A model generated the notes under the pieces. That model searched no databases and was not told the origin of the DNA. It worked only from the letters and a program-made list of their open reading frames with translations. The translations under genes and the position numbers were made by a program. A stretch of DNA of 64,000 nucleotides from Clostridiales bacterium (GTDB taxonomy: Bacteria > Bacillota > Clostridia > Oscillospirales > Acutalibacteraceae), in assembly GCA_012839345.1 (NCBI GenBank), contig DUNN01000003.1:1-64000 (forward strand), given 5' to 3'. Positions 1-7,555 of the stretch are shown here, one piece after another. Each line of letters begins with the position of its first letter. Within the stretch, counting starts at the first letter, position 1.

Positions 1-258
1 ATATGAGAACAGAGGGAAAACGCCGAATTAGAGTCCTTTTTTGCGCAAATTCGGGCGGATTTCACGCTGCTGCATCCATATCGCGCCCGCTGAGCTGGGG
101 AAAGGCTGTTTAATCAGCGGTTCCCTAGAACTATTGATGTATCTGAAAATAGCAACCTCATCTAAAGATAATATCAATACAAGAATTTTGTCCGAGTCAG
201 CTTGGACAATAAATATTCTGTCAGGATCGTTGTTCAAGCTGCAAAAGAGGTGGATTAG
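1..258. other. Leader upstream of the reverse transcriptase; no convincing gene
   Basis: On the plus strand, frame 2 is open from the window edge to a TAG at 29-31 (last residues YENRGKTPN). This may be the tail of an upstream element gene, but it is too short to identify. The rest has no ORF with a good start. Two inverted repeats are visible: CCGCTGA (87-93) with TCAGCGG (114-120), and TTGTCC (188-193) with GGACAA (204-209). Leaders of defence reverse transcriptases sometimes encode a structured RNA, so this stretch could be functional, but nothing here proves it. Confidence 0.4.
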
Positions 259-2328
259 TTGTTTTCAATGAGAGATATTTCCAAACAGGACAACCTGCTC
301 CTAGCATATAATCGTCTATTAACCAATCCAGAGAGCACCTATAAAAATTTTTTTAGAGATACTTATTCTGCGTATGGAATGGCTATTAGTAAAAATATTG
401 CTTTATTACATAAGAAGGTAAAATCTGGATATTTGCCAGTTGATACGGTTCGTGTGTTTATGCCCAAAGCAAATGGCTTAAGTAGAATGTATACTTTGAT
501 GTCCATCGAGGATCAAATTGTATATCAAGCATATGCGAATGTTTTAGCAGAAGCTTTAGTAACAAATCCAAAGGTAAAAAGGCGATACAAGAAAAGTGTA
601 TTTGGCAATTTATATTCCAATGCTGATAGTTTGTTCTTTTATCAGAAATGGCAAGATTCCTATAAAGCTTATACGAAAGCTATAATTAAGGCATATGAAA
701 ATGGAAACAAATATATTGCCTCATTTGACCTTACGGCTTGTTATGACAGTATAAATCATCATCTGTTACGAACTATATTAAAGGACAGCCACTTTAGTGA
801 TAATTGTGCTGATCTGTTTATTCAATTACTGGCTCGATGGGAGTCATCGGACGGTTTGGAACTTGCTACTGGAATACCTCAAGGCCCCCAAGCATCTGGG
901 ATAGTAGCAGAGGCAGTTTTACAAGAATATGATTTATATATTGAGGGACTACAAAAACAGATTCCCTTTCGCTATTTTCGATATGTAGATGATATTCGTA
1001 TCCTTGCTGATAATGAGGAAACTGTTCGCTGGGTGTTATTTCTTTTAGACAAAAAGAGTAAAGAGCTAGGATTATTTCCTCAGTCATCTAAAATTGCTAT
1101 TCATGAGATTTCAAATATTGATGATGAAATTAAACGCATCAGTAAACCATTATTCGAAGATGAACTTGATGATGAGAAAAAACCAGACATAGCTGTAAAT
1201 GCAATAAAGTTATTGATGAAGGAAGAACCCGCTGATCTTACAACGATCAAACGCTATTTTCAATATGTAAAGCAAGACACAAAATCAAATAAACTAGCTA
1301 TTGCTGCGGTTGAAAAATTCCCTAATATGATTCACTCGTTTGCATTCTATGTGCAAAGGTATCCTAGAAGAATACCTCCGACCATTAGCAATTATATTTA
1401 TAAATGTTGTCAAGATAAGACCCAACAATTCTCTTCAGGCATATTGTTGCAGGCTGTTATCGGTAATCTAAATGATAAAGATGCACACAGATTTACAGAA
1501 CTTGCAAAACAGTTACTTAATGCAGATAAAAAGAGTAGCTTTATTATAGATAGTAGATATCGTTTACAACTAATCGCATTCATCCTTTTGTATGATTCCA
1601 AATTTGGAAGTAGGCAGAAAAACTACATTAAGAAAAGTAACTGGTGGGTTAGAAGCAATGTGGTTTATCAGGCACAAAAAAATGGTTCCTTAAATAAACT
1701 TGGACCGTCTTTTATTGAAGAATATATCAAGTCTCAAGAGTGCGAGTTAGCTACATCTGGTGCATACTGCTATTTACTGGCCCCGATGCCTAATAATTTG
1801 CCCCCAGTTAATACGCTTTCTCCATATGCTCAAAACATATTTAAACAAGCTGGAGTAATAAAACGAAATAGATATTCCAATAGTCAGATTCAACGATATT
1901 TGAAGGAGTTGGCAAACATTCAGCAAAAACTTCAATGGAAAAAGAAGTTAGGGAAAGATCATGATCAAATTGAGAGGACATTATTTACTGCAATAGGCTA
2001 TTGGAAAACAGATCTCACTGCATTTGTAAACATTTGGGACACGATGGACGATAGGATTTGTAGTCTAATTACAAAGGATCATCCGGAACTGGGCGGCTAC
2101 ACACTTGGAAAGATTGGAGCGATAGTACAAAGTAGAGGATTTATCAGCAATATGCCTAAATTTCACAAAATGTGCATGGAGTTACATCAACTACGACTTC
2201 ATTCACATTTATCACATTCTGAAATCAAGAGTACTCATCAGTATACGGGGCCAATCCCTCAAAACAAGAGAAGGTTGATTATTAAGCTCATAAAGGAAGG
2301 TGTTGAAGAACTAATTCAATATTGGTAA
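259..2328 (+). CDS. Stand-alone reverse transcriptase with AbiA-like C-terminus, probable phage-defence protein
   Basis: A 689-residue RNA-directed DNA polymerase. RT motifs are visible in order: FDLTACYD (156-163, first catalytic Asp), GIPQGP (205-210) and YVDD (242-245, the catalytic Asp pair). After the RT core comes a long helical region with no maturase/X or HNH domain, so it is not a group II intron protein. Near the C-terminus RLHSHLSH (646-653) is an R-x6-H motif, as in the HEPN-type C-terminal domain of the abortive-infection RT AbiA. The family assignment is inference. The start is TTG at 259, 8 nt after AGAGG; the in-frame ATG at 268 is 17 nt away. The gene is much more AT-rich than the following relaxase, which suggests separate acquisition as element cargo. 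A hairpin terminator follows at 2365. Confidence 0.85.
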   Translation: MFSMRDISKQDNLLLAYNRLLTNPESTYKNFFRDTYSAYGMAISKNIALLHKKVKSGYLPVDTVRVFMPKANGLSRMYTLMSIEDQIVYQAYANVLAEALVTNPKVKRRYKKSVFGNLYSNADSLFFYQKWQDSYKAYTKAIIKAYENGNKYIASFDLTACYDSINHHLLRTILKDSHFSDNCADLFIQLLARWESSDGLELATGIPQGPQASGIVAEAVLQEYDLYIEGLQKQIPFRYFRYVDDIRILADNEETVRWVLFLLDKKSKELGLFPQSSKIAIHEISNIDDEIKRISKPLFEDELDDEKKPDIAVNAIKLLMKEEPADLTTIKRYFQYVKQDTKSNKLAIAAVEKFPNMIHSFAFYVQRYPRRIPPTISNYIYKCCQDKTQQFSSGILLQAVIGNLNDKDAHRFTELAKQLLNADKKSSFIIDSRYRLQLIAFILLYDSKFGSRQKNYIKKSNWWVRSNVVYQAQKNGSLNKLGPSFIEEYIKSQECELATSGAYCYLLAPMPNNLPPVNTLSPYAQNIFKQAGVIKRNRYSNSQIQRYLKELANIQQKLQWKKKLGKDHDQIERTLFTAIGYWKTDLTAFVNIWDTMDDRICSLITKDHPELGGYTLGKIGAIVQSRGFISNMPKFHKMCMELHQLRLHSHLSHSEIKSTHQYTGPIPQNKRRLIIKLIKEGVEELIQYW

Positions 2329-2364
2329 CCCATTACAACATTTTTTATAATAATGATTCACACG

Positions 2365-2396
2365 GCGGTCTGCTTCGGCAGGCCGCTATTCTTTTT
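2365..2396 (+). terminator. Rho-independent terminator after the RT gene
   Basis: A nine-base-pair stem GCGGTCTGC/GCAGGCCGC (one G-T wobble) closes a TTCG tetraloop and is followed by a T-rich run. It lies between the RT stop and the relaxase start, so it should separate the two transcription units. Confidence 0.75.
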
Positions 2397-2415
2397 CAAG
2401 GGAGGTATCGTAGTA

Positions 2416-3828
2416 ATGGCAACCACACGCATCATGCCGCTGCATATCGGCAAGGGCCGGACCGAGAGCCGAGCCATCAGCGCGATTATCGACTATGTGG
2501 CCAACCCGCAAAAAACCGACCACGGCAAGCTCATAACCGGCTACGAGTGCGACAGCCGTGTGGCCGACGCTGAGTTCATGCTGGCCAAGCGTCAGTATAT
2601 TGCCGCCACCGGACGGGTCCGTGGAGCGGACGATGTGATCGCCTACCATGTCCGCCAGTCCTTCTGCCCTGGGGAGATCACCCCGGAGGAAGCCAACCGG
2701 CTGGGCGTGGAGTTTGCCAAGCGATTCACCAAGGGCAAACACGCTTTTATCGTCTGCACCCATATTGACAAGGCCCATGTCCATAATCATATCATTTGGA
2801 GTTCGGTCAACCTGGACTGTGACCGGAAGTTCCGCAATTTTTGGGGCAGCACGAAGGCTGTCCGGCGTTTGAGCGACACCATATGCATCGAGAACGGATT
2901 GTCCATTATCGAGAACCCAAAGCCCCACGGAAAAAGCTACGACCAATGGCTGGGGGACCAGGCGAAGCCCTCCCATCGGGGATCGCTCCGTGCTGCCATT
3001 GACAACGCCCTGGCACAAAAGCCCGCTGACCTGGACGAGCTGCTGAAGCTGCTCCGGGAATCCGGCTGCGAAGTATCCAAGCGCGGAAAATCCTACCGCT
3101 TGAAGCTCCCCGGCTGGGGAAAAGTGGCCCGGCTGGACAGCCTGGGCGAAGGCTACACCCAGGAGGACCTGCTGGCCGTTCTTGCCGGTCATAAGCAGCA
3201 CATCCCACGCAAAAAAATCATCATACAGCCGGAGCCGCCCAAGGTCAATCTGCTCCTTGACATCCAGGCAAAGCTCCGGGCCGGAAAAGGTGCTGGGTAT
3301 GTGCGGTGGGCCAAGGTTTTTAATCTGAAACAGATGGCGCAGACTGTGAACTATCTCACCGAGCATAATCTGCTGGAGTATGCGGTGCTGGAAGAAAAGG
3401 CTGCGGCAGCCACAGCCCACCATAATGAGCTATCTGCCAAAATCAAGGCAGCGGAGAAGCGCATGGCAGAGATCGCTGTTCTGCGGACCCATATCATCAA
3501 CTACGCCAAGACCCGCGACACCTATGTGTCCTACCGGAAGGCCGGTTACTCCAAGAAATTCCGAGAGGAACATGATGAAGAAATCCTGCTCCATCAAGCG
3601 GCGAAAAACGCCTTTGACGATATGGGGATCAAGAAGCTGCCCAAGGTCAAGGAGTTGCAAGCCGAGTATGCCCGGCTCCTGGAGGAAAAGAAAAAGACCT
3701 ATGCCGAATACCGGCGCTCTCGTGAAGAAATGCGGGAGCTGCTGGCGGCAAAGGCCAATGTGGACCGGCTCTTAAACATGGAGGCGGAACACGATACCGA
3801 AAGAGAAAAAGACCACGAGCAGCGGTAA
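2416..3828 (+). CDS. Relaxase / mobilization nuclease (MobA/VirD2-like)
   Basis: A 470-residue conjugative relaxase that should nick oriT and pilot the transferred strand. The N-terminal nuclease domain carries the three-histidine metal motif HIDKAHVHNHI (His116, His121, His123), typical of MOB-P-type relaxases. The C-terminal third is charged and helical, probably coiled coil. The ATG at 2416 is preceded by GGGAGG at a good distance. An in-frame upstream ATG at 2353 would put the RT terminator hairpin inside the protein, so I reject it. GC content is high and unlike the RT next door. No type IV secretion genes are seen in the window; they may lie to the left, or the element may be mobilized in trans. 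Confidence 0.9.
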   Translation: MATTRIMPLHIGKGRTESRAISAIIDYVANPQKTDHGKLITGYECDSRVADAEFMLAKRQYIAATGRVRGADDVIAYHVRQSFCPGEITPEEANRLGVEFAKRFTKGKHAFIVCTHIDKAHVHNHIIWSSVNLDCDRKFRNFWGSTKAVRRLSDTICIENGLSIIENPKPHGKSYDQWLGDQAKPSHRGSLRAAIDNALAQKPADLDELLKLLRESGCEVSKRGKSYRLKLPGWGKVARLDSLGEGYTQEDLLAVLAGHKQHIPRKKIIIQPEPPKVNLLLDIQAKLRAGKGAGYVRWAKVFNLKQMAQTVNYLTEHNLLEYAVLEEKAAAATAHHNELSAKIKAAEKRMAEIAVLRTHIINYAKTRDTYVSYRKAGYSKKFREEHDEEILLHQAAKNAFDDMGIKKLPKVKELQAEYARLLEEKKKTYAEYRRSREEMRELLAAKANVDRLLNMEAEHDTEREKDHEQR

Positions 3829-4017
3829 GCTGATCGTGGTCCAAAGCGTTCGCAGAACGCGCAGCCGCAGAATGAAATTCTGCGTTCATGGGGGCTTGGG
3901 GGATACCCTCAACAAGCAGCGCCTGGAGTCGAATGGCTATCCAGGGGCATTGCTTGCCCCTTTTTACCCGGAAATGAAAGGAGCCAGTGAGGAAACAGTC
4001 AAATTTCACTCACCGGC
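3829..4017. other. Intergenic region after the relaxase, two hairpins
   Basis: No gene is seen. A perfect 8-bp hairpin with a 3-nt loop (CGCAGAAT/ATTCTGCG) lies near 3868-3886. A second hairpin at 3943-3961 has the form of a terminator. The relaxase and the leftward XRE gene converge here. An oriT could lie in or near this stretch, but no nick site is recognised. Confidence 0.5.
3943..3966 (+). terminator. Terminator of the relaxase gene
   Basis: Stem AGGGGCA/TGCCCCT with a five-base loop, followed by a run of five Ts. It lies about 115 nt after the relaxase stop. Confidence 0.7.
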
Positions 4018-4372
4018 TCAATTCGTTTCAAATTTCTCGGATAGTTCTGTTAGTTCTTTCGCAGTCTCCTGCGTATGGTGCAAGAGGGTTTCACGCATTT
4101 CTGACGGACAGCTGCAATAAAGCATCTTCATCTGATTGGCTCCCTCATCCTCTGAAGAAACATCTGGATTGATCAGAGTGTCCAGAGAGCGGAAGCACTT
4201 TTGCCAATGCCTTCAAAATCAAATAGGACGGATTTATTTGTCCCTTTTCAATGCTGGCGATCTGCTTGACAGATACATGGCTCAGATCCGCAAGCTCCTG
4301 TTGCGTCAGGTCTTTTTTCTTTCGGGCTTCCCGCATTTTTTGCCCCAAAGCGGTCAAATCATCAATCGGCAT
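4018..4372 (-). pseudogene. XRE-family transcriptional regulator, frameshifted in a CT repeat
   Basis: The first 63 codons from ATG 4372 (after GAGGTGAG) encode a classical XRE helix-turn-helix (LTQQELADLSHVSVKQIASI). The frame then runs into a stop at 4145-4147 after a tail (GHSDQSRCFFRG) unlike the family. In another frame the DNA continues as protein-like sequence (DTLINPDVSSEDEGANQMKM, then MRETLLHHTQETAKELTELS) to a TGA at 4018-4020. The join falls at (CT)3, AGAGAG at 4184-4189 on the plus strand. Restoring one CT would give LPLSLDTLINP and a protein of about 118 residues, the usual length for these element regulators. Without the repair the product is a 75-residue HTH protein. Whether it is a dead gene, a reversible slippage switch or a sequencing error cannot be told here. 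Confidence 0.75.
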
Positions 4373-4442
4373 AATCACTCACCTCAAATATATTCTATCG
4401 TGCCGATTTGCACAAAGGAATAACCTTATTATGCCGGTTGAT
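4361..4442. repeat. 15-bp inverted repeat flanking the XRE promoter region
   Basis: ATCAATCGGCATAAT (4361-4375, over the XRE start codon) recurs inverted as ATTATGCCGGTTGAT (4428-4442), matching at 14 of 15 positions. A partial third copy (TCGTGCCGATTTG) lies between them near 4398. The arrangement suits repeated operators for autoregulation by the XRE protein; that role is inference. Confidence 0.5.
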
Positions 4443-4497
4443 AGGAATGATTATACTGATTTTTGGTAGAACGAGAGCCAAAGACTATTTTTAATAT

Positions 4498-4526
4498 TTG
4501 TTTTTCAAGTATAATTACAGTATAAT
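4498..4526 (+). promoter_or_regulatory. Probable promoter of the AraC-GNAT/MFS operon
   Basis: TTGTTT (4498-4503), a 17-nt spacer and a consensus TATAAT (4521-4526) lie about 105 nt upstream of the start codon. Confidence 0.5.
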
Positions 4527-4631
4527 AAATGACCCATCTGAATTTAGAGAGGATTTTCAAAATTCGCAATAATTATTAAAACAATCTTTTTTGATTTTGT
4601 TATTATGCTTGATGGAAAGGAGGGAACATAA

Positions 4632-5486
4632 ATGGGCAATCAATCAGTCATCAGCATAGAGGCAGTCATTGACTATATCGAAAGTCATCTTGACGGAAAG
4701 CTGGAATTAGAAACGGTTGCGGAGGCTGTTCACTATTCAAAATATCACTTACACCGACTATTTACCGAAACCGTAGGAATGACAATTCATGATTATGTGC
4801 AACGCCGCCAGCTTACAGAGGCGGCAAAGCTTCTGGTCTTTTCGGATAAACCTATTATCGAAATTGCTTTTATCTGCGGATACGAGAGCCAGCAATCGTT
4901 TTCATTAGCTTTTAAGGCTATGTATAAATCGCCGCCTGCGGAGTATCGTGAAGAACGGAGCTTTTATCCTTTGCAGTTGCGGTTCATTTTACATCGAAGA
5001 ACGACGGCTATGGAATTTACAATACAGGATATTCGGTTAGCAGAAAAGAAAGATATTGTCGATTGGATGAACTTAATGCGGCTTGTTATTGATGGGTATC
5101 CTGTAATGGATGAAGATGACTACTTAGCTAAGCTGGAAGAAAGTATTGACGAAAAGCGTGCGCTTGTGCTAAGGGAGGGAGATATTCTCATTGGAGCGAT
5201 GGCATTTACCTATTCTCCAGGCAGTATAGAATTTCTTGGCGTACATCCGCAATATCGAAATCGCGGACTTCAAAAGTTATTCTTGGATGCCTTATTGGAA
5301 ACATATCTTCCAGGGCAGGAAATCAGCACAACAACCTTTCGAGAACAGGACAAGGCCGATACAGGGCATCGAGATATGCTATTGCAACTTGGTTTTGCCG
5401 AAAAAGAATTGCTGACAGAGTTTGGCTATCCCACGCAGCGCTTTGTGCTCCCTCCTAAAAAACAGGAGGATATACAACATGGATGA
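4632..5486 (+). CDS. AraC-type regulator fused to a GNAT acetyltransferase domain
   Basis: A 284-residue two-domain protein. Residues about 8-105 form an AraC/XylS DNA-binding domain with both helix-turn-helix units (YHLHRLFTETVGMTIHDYVQ and the second around EIAFICGYESQQSFSLAFK). Residues about 130-270 resemble a GNAT acetyltransferase (FLGVHPQYRNRGLQKLFLDA, acetyl-CoA loop). AraC proteins usually carry sugar-binding or effector domains, so the acetyltransferase may serve as ligand sensor or as a drug-modifying enzyme. It has a strong AAAGGAGGG site before ATG 4632. Its last codons overlap the start of the MFS gene by 8 nt, so the two are translationally coupled and the regulator probably controls the efflux pump. 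Confidence 0.85.
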   Translation: MGNQSVISIEAVIDYIESHLDGKLELETVAEAVHYSKYHLHRLFTETVGMTIHDYVQRRQLTEAAKLLVFSDKPIIEIAFICGYESQQSFSLAFKAMYKSPPAEYREERSFYPLQLRFILHRRTTAMEFTIQDIRLAEKKDIVDWMNLMRLVIDGYPVMDEDDYLAKLEESIDEKRALVLREGDILIGAMAFTYSPGSIEFLGVHPQYRNRGLQKLFLDALLETYLPGQEISTTTFREQDKADTGHRDMLLQLGFAEKELLTEFGYPTQRFVLPPKKQEDIQHG

Positions 5487-6690
5487 CACGCAACGCACCG
5501 GCTGGCAGAAAAGAATACTCCTTTTCTTAACCAGTCAATGTATCACACTCTTTGGCTCTACGCTTGTTCAAATGGCGCTCGTTTGGTATGCAACCATGCA
5601 GACATCCAGCGGCGTGTGGGTGGCTGCATTTACAGTCTGTTCCTATCTGCCGCAATTTCTCATTTCATTTATAGGCGGCGTATGGGCAGACCGATACCAC
5701 AGAAAAAAATTGATTATAGGCGCAGATCTGCTGATTGCATTTGTCACTTTCGTAATGGTATTGGCAATTCCGCATATTTCATCGGAGCCTGCTTTGCTCG
5801 GCGGTTTGCTTGTTATGTCGGTCATACGATCCTTGGGGGCAGGAATACAAACTCCAGCGGTCAATGCCGTTATCCCACAGCTTGTCCCGGAAGATCAGCT
5901 TATGCGGTACAACGGCATCAATGCAACAATGCAGTCTATTGTTAATTTTGCGGCTCCAGCGGCGGCAGGTGCAGTTTTTGCAATCAGCACATTGAGAATG
6001 ACGCTTATGATAGACATTGTAACGGCGATCTTGGGAACGAGCCTATTGTCCTGCTTGGCACTTCCGAAACAAAATACTTCCATTGAGAAGGCCAGCGTCT
6101 TTTCTGACATGAAAATTGGCGTCAAATACGCTTTTGCAGACAAACTAATTGGAAAGCTTTTAATCATCTACGGACTATTCACTTTCTTTTGTGTTCCAGC
6201 AGGCTATCTTGCAGGACTTCTTGTTCGGCGAGTATTCGGTGATACTTACTGGTATCTTACCGCAGTGGAAGTAGTAGGGTTCGCAGGTATGATGGCAGGC
6301 GGAGTTATTATGAGTACATGGGGAGGTTTTAAGCACCGAGGAAAAACTTTGGCAGTTGGACTTTTTGCGTTTGGCTCTTTTGCAATCGGAATGGGCTTTT
6401 CAAAGAATTTTATTTTTTACCTTGGCCTAATGGTATGTTATGGAGTCGCATTAACAATGGTGCAAACAGCAATTACCACTATGTTACAAGAAAAAACGGA
6501 CACCTCTATGCAGGGGCGTGTATTTGGATTACTTGGCACGATGTATGCTGGCTTTTTACCGATTGGTATGGCTATGTTTGGCCCTTTGGCTGATATTCTT
6601 CCCTTGCAGTGGATTATGATTGGATCAGGTATAGCCCTTATTGTAATTGCAGGTATAGCTTATTATAGTCGGGAACTCAAAACAATCTAA
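5479..6690 (+). CDS. MFS efflux transporter (macrolide-efflux-like)
   Basis: A 403-residue integral membrane protein of about 12 segments, with the MFS loop signature GGVWADRYHRKK between the second and third helices. It resembles the Mef/MFS_3 drug exporters common on Firmicutes mobile elements. The substrate cannot be read from sequence. The start is ATG 5479 after AACAGGAGGA. It overlaps the preceding AraC-GNAT gene and forms an operon with it. GC is lower than the host average, fitting acquired cargo. A hairpin terminator follows at 6777. Confidence 0.85.
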   Translation: MDDTQRTGWQKRILLFLTSQCITLFGSTLVQMALVWYATMQTSSGVWVAAFTVCSYLPQFLISFIGGVWADRYHRKKLIIGADLLIAFVTFVMVLAIPHISSEPALLGGLLVMSVIRSLGAGIQTPAVNAVIPQLVPEDQLMRYNGINATMQSIVNFAAPAAAGAVFAISTLRMTLMIDIVTAILGTSLLSCLALPKQNTSIEKASVFSDMKIGVKYAFADKLIGKLLIIYGLFTFFCVPAGYLAGLLVRRVFGDTYWYLTAVEVVGFAGMMAGGVIMSTWGGFKHRGKTLAVGLFAFGSFAIGMGFSKNFIFYLGLMVCYGVALTMVQTAITTMLQEKTDTSMQGRVFGLLGTMYAGFLPIGMAMFGPLADILPLQWIMIGSGIALIVIAGIAYYSRELKTI

Positions 6691-6776
6691 AAGAAAAAAG
6701 TCGCCCAACGGGAATAAAAAAACCGTTGTTTCGGCGGCTGGGTATTTATGCGCCAAAACAAAATACAGTGGCCTTA

Positions 6777-6820
6777 CGGCGGTTTTGAAATAACATATTT
6801 CAGAGCCGCCGTTTCTTTTT
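6777..6820 (+). terminator. Terminator downstream of the MFS gene
   Basis: Outer stem CGGCGG/CCGCCG with an inner stem TGAAAT/ATTTCA, followed by a T-rich run (6812-6820). It lies about 90 nt after the MFS stop. Confidence 0.65.
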
Positions 6821-6844
6821 CAACGATGCTCATGCGATCAGGAG

Positions 6845-6868
6845 GGCGGTATATAGGAGGATACCGCC
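6845..6868 (+). promoter_or_regulatory. Hairpin that presents the Shine-Dalgarno sequence in its loop
   Basis: A perfect 8-bp stem GGCGGTAT (6845-6852)/ATACCGCC (6861-6868) encloses the 8-nt loop ATAGGAGG. The full AGGAGG is in the loop, and the stem abuts the ATG of the small ORF at 6869. This can only act as RNA, either exposing or masking the ribosome site. Confidence 0.6.
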
Positions 6869-6976
6869 ATGTCAATTTTCGTCATTCACAATAGCCATGA
6901 GTTACACCAGCTAAAAAAAGTCTTGCCCCTCCTCCGGGGAGATATGACTATCTATCGGCATTATCATTCTTACTAA
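6869..6976 (+). CDS. Small hypothetical protein, 35 residues
   Basis: A short ORF starting ATG at 6869, beginning MSIFVIHNSHELHQL and ending YRHYHSY before TAA. The Shine-Dalgarno AGGAGG is ideal and is held in a hairpin loop just upstream. No family is recognised. It sits between the MFS terminator and another terminator-like hairpin at 7004, so it could be a small peptide gene, a leader peptide or a chance ORF behind an RNA structure. Confidence 0.35.
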   Translation: MSIFVIHNSHELHQLKKVLPLLRGDMTIYRHYHSY

Positions 6977-7003
6977 AACAGAAGAATCATAGTCATTTTT
7001 GTT

Positions 7004-7040
7004 GCGCCAGTTTCCCATTGCGGGGAGCTGGCGCTTTTTA
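7004..7040 (+). terminator. Terminator after the small ORF
   Basis: Stem GCGCCAG/CTGGCGC with an additional inner CCC/GGG pairing, followed by TTTTTATT. Confidence 0.7.
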
Positions 7041-7094
7041 TTGTCGATTTTTCGGGAAAGCTCCCGAAGTATGTCGCTGCCGATCTCCGCCTCC

Positions 7095-7129
7095 TTTCGA
7101 TTCACTCGTCAATCGCCCGTGAATCGAAA
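7095..7129. promoter_or_regulatory. Perfect 11-bp inverted repeat before the sigma-like gene
   Basis: TTTCGATTCAC (7095-7105) and GTGAATCGAAA (7119-7129) are exact complements 13 nt apart. They end one base before the GGAGG site of the gene at 7142. It could be an operator or an RNA hairpin limiting translation. Confidence 0.5.
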
Positions 7130-7141
7130 TGGAGGTACATA

Positions 7142-7555
7142 ATGAAGAAAGTCAATCTTAGGGACTTATATCCCGATGTTTACAAAAATGATCACTTTGT
7201 AGAAGTAACGGAAGATGTGCTGGAGACGATCCGAGCCGCTGAGCGCGCAGAGGCTGCCTATGACCGGAGAATGTATCGCTATAAGGCGCATTACTCCCTG
7301 GACTGCGACAACGGCATTGAAAATGCGATCCTGATGAAGCCCCAGACACCGGAAATGCTTCTGGAGGAAAAGCAGCTGCGGGAGCAGCTTTATGCCGCAG
7401 TGATGGCTCTGCCGGAGAAGCAGGCCAAGCGGATCTATGCCCGGTATTACCTGGGTATGCGCGTGAGTGAGATCGCCGCAGAGGAGGGTGTAGACCCAAG
7501 CCGTGTTCGTGACAGTATCCGGCGCGGTCTGAAACAGCTGGCAAAGTATTTTTGA
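7142..7555 (+). CDS. Sigma-70 region 4-like regulator of the mobile element
   Basis: A 137-residue protein with a C-terminal sigma-region-4 helix-turn-helix (MRVSEIAAEEGVDPSRVRDS) and a preceding helix (LPEKQAKRIYARYYLG). Small proteins like this are encoded just upstream of xis/int in Tn916/Tn1549-type elements and act in element transcription. The start is ATG 7142 after GGAGG. The N-terminal half has no recognisable sigma region 2, so it is more likely an accessory regulator than a full sigma factor. Confidence 0.75.
   Translation: MKKVNLRDLYPDVYKNDHFVEVTEDVLETIRAAERAEAAYDRRMYRYKAHYSLDCDNGIENAILMKPQTPEMLLEEKQLREQLYAAVMALPEKQAKRIYARYYLGMRVSEIAAEEGVDPSRVRDSIRRGLKQLAKYF

Noticed and set aside
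259-2328. Group II intron or diversity-generating retroelement
   Set aside because: The RT has no maturase/X or endonuclease domain, no domain V-like hairpin follows, its motif is QGPxxS instead of the DGR form, and no template/variable repeat pair was seen.
2386-3423. 345-codon open frame opposite the relaxase
   Set aside because: It is a shadow produced by GC-rich third codon positions; the relaxase has catalytic motifs and a good ribosome site, and the opposite frame has neither.
6911-7105. 64-codon leftward ORF
   Set aside because: It spans the terminator hairpin at 7004-7040 and starts with a GTG inside the inverted repeat at 7095-7129 with no ribosome site upstream.
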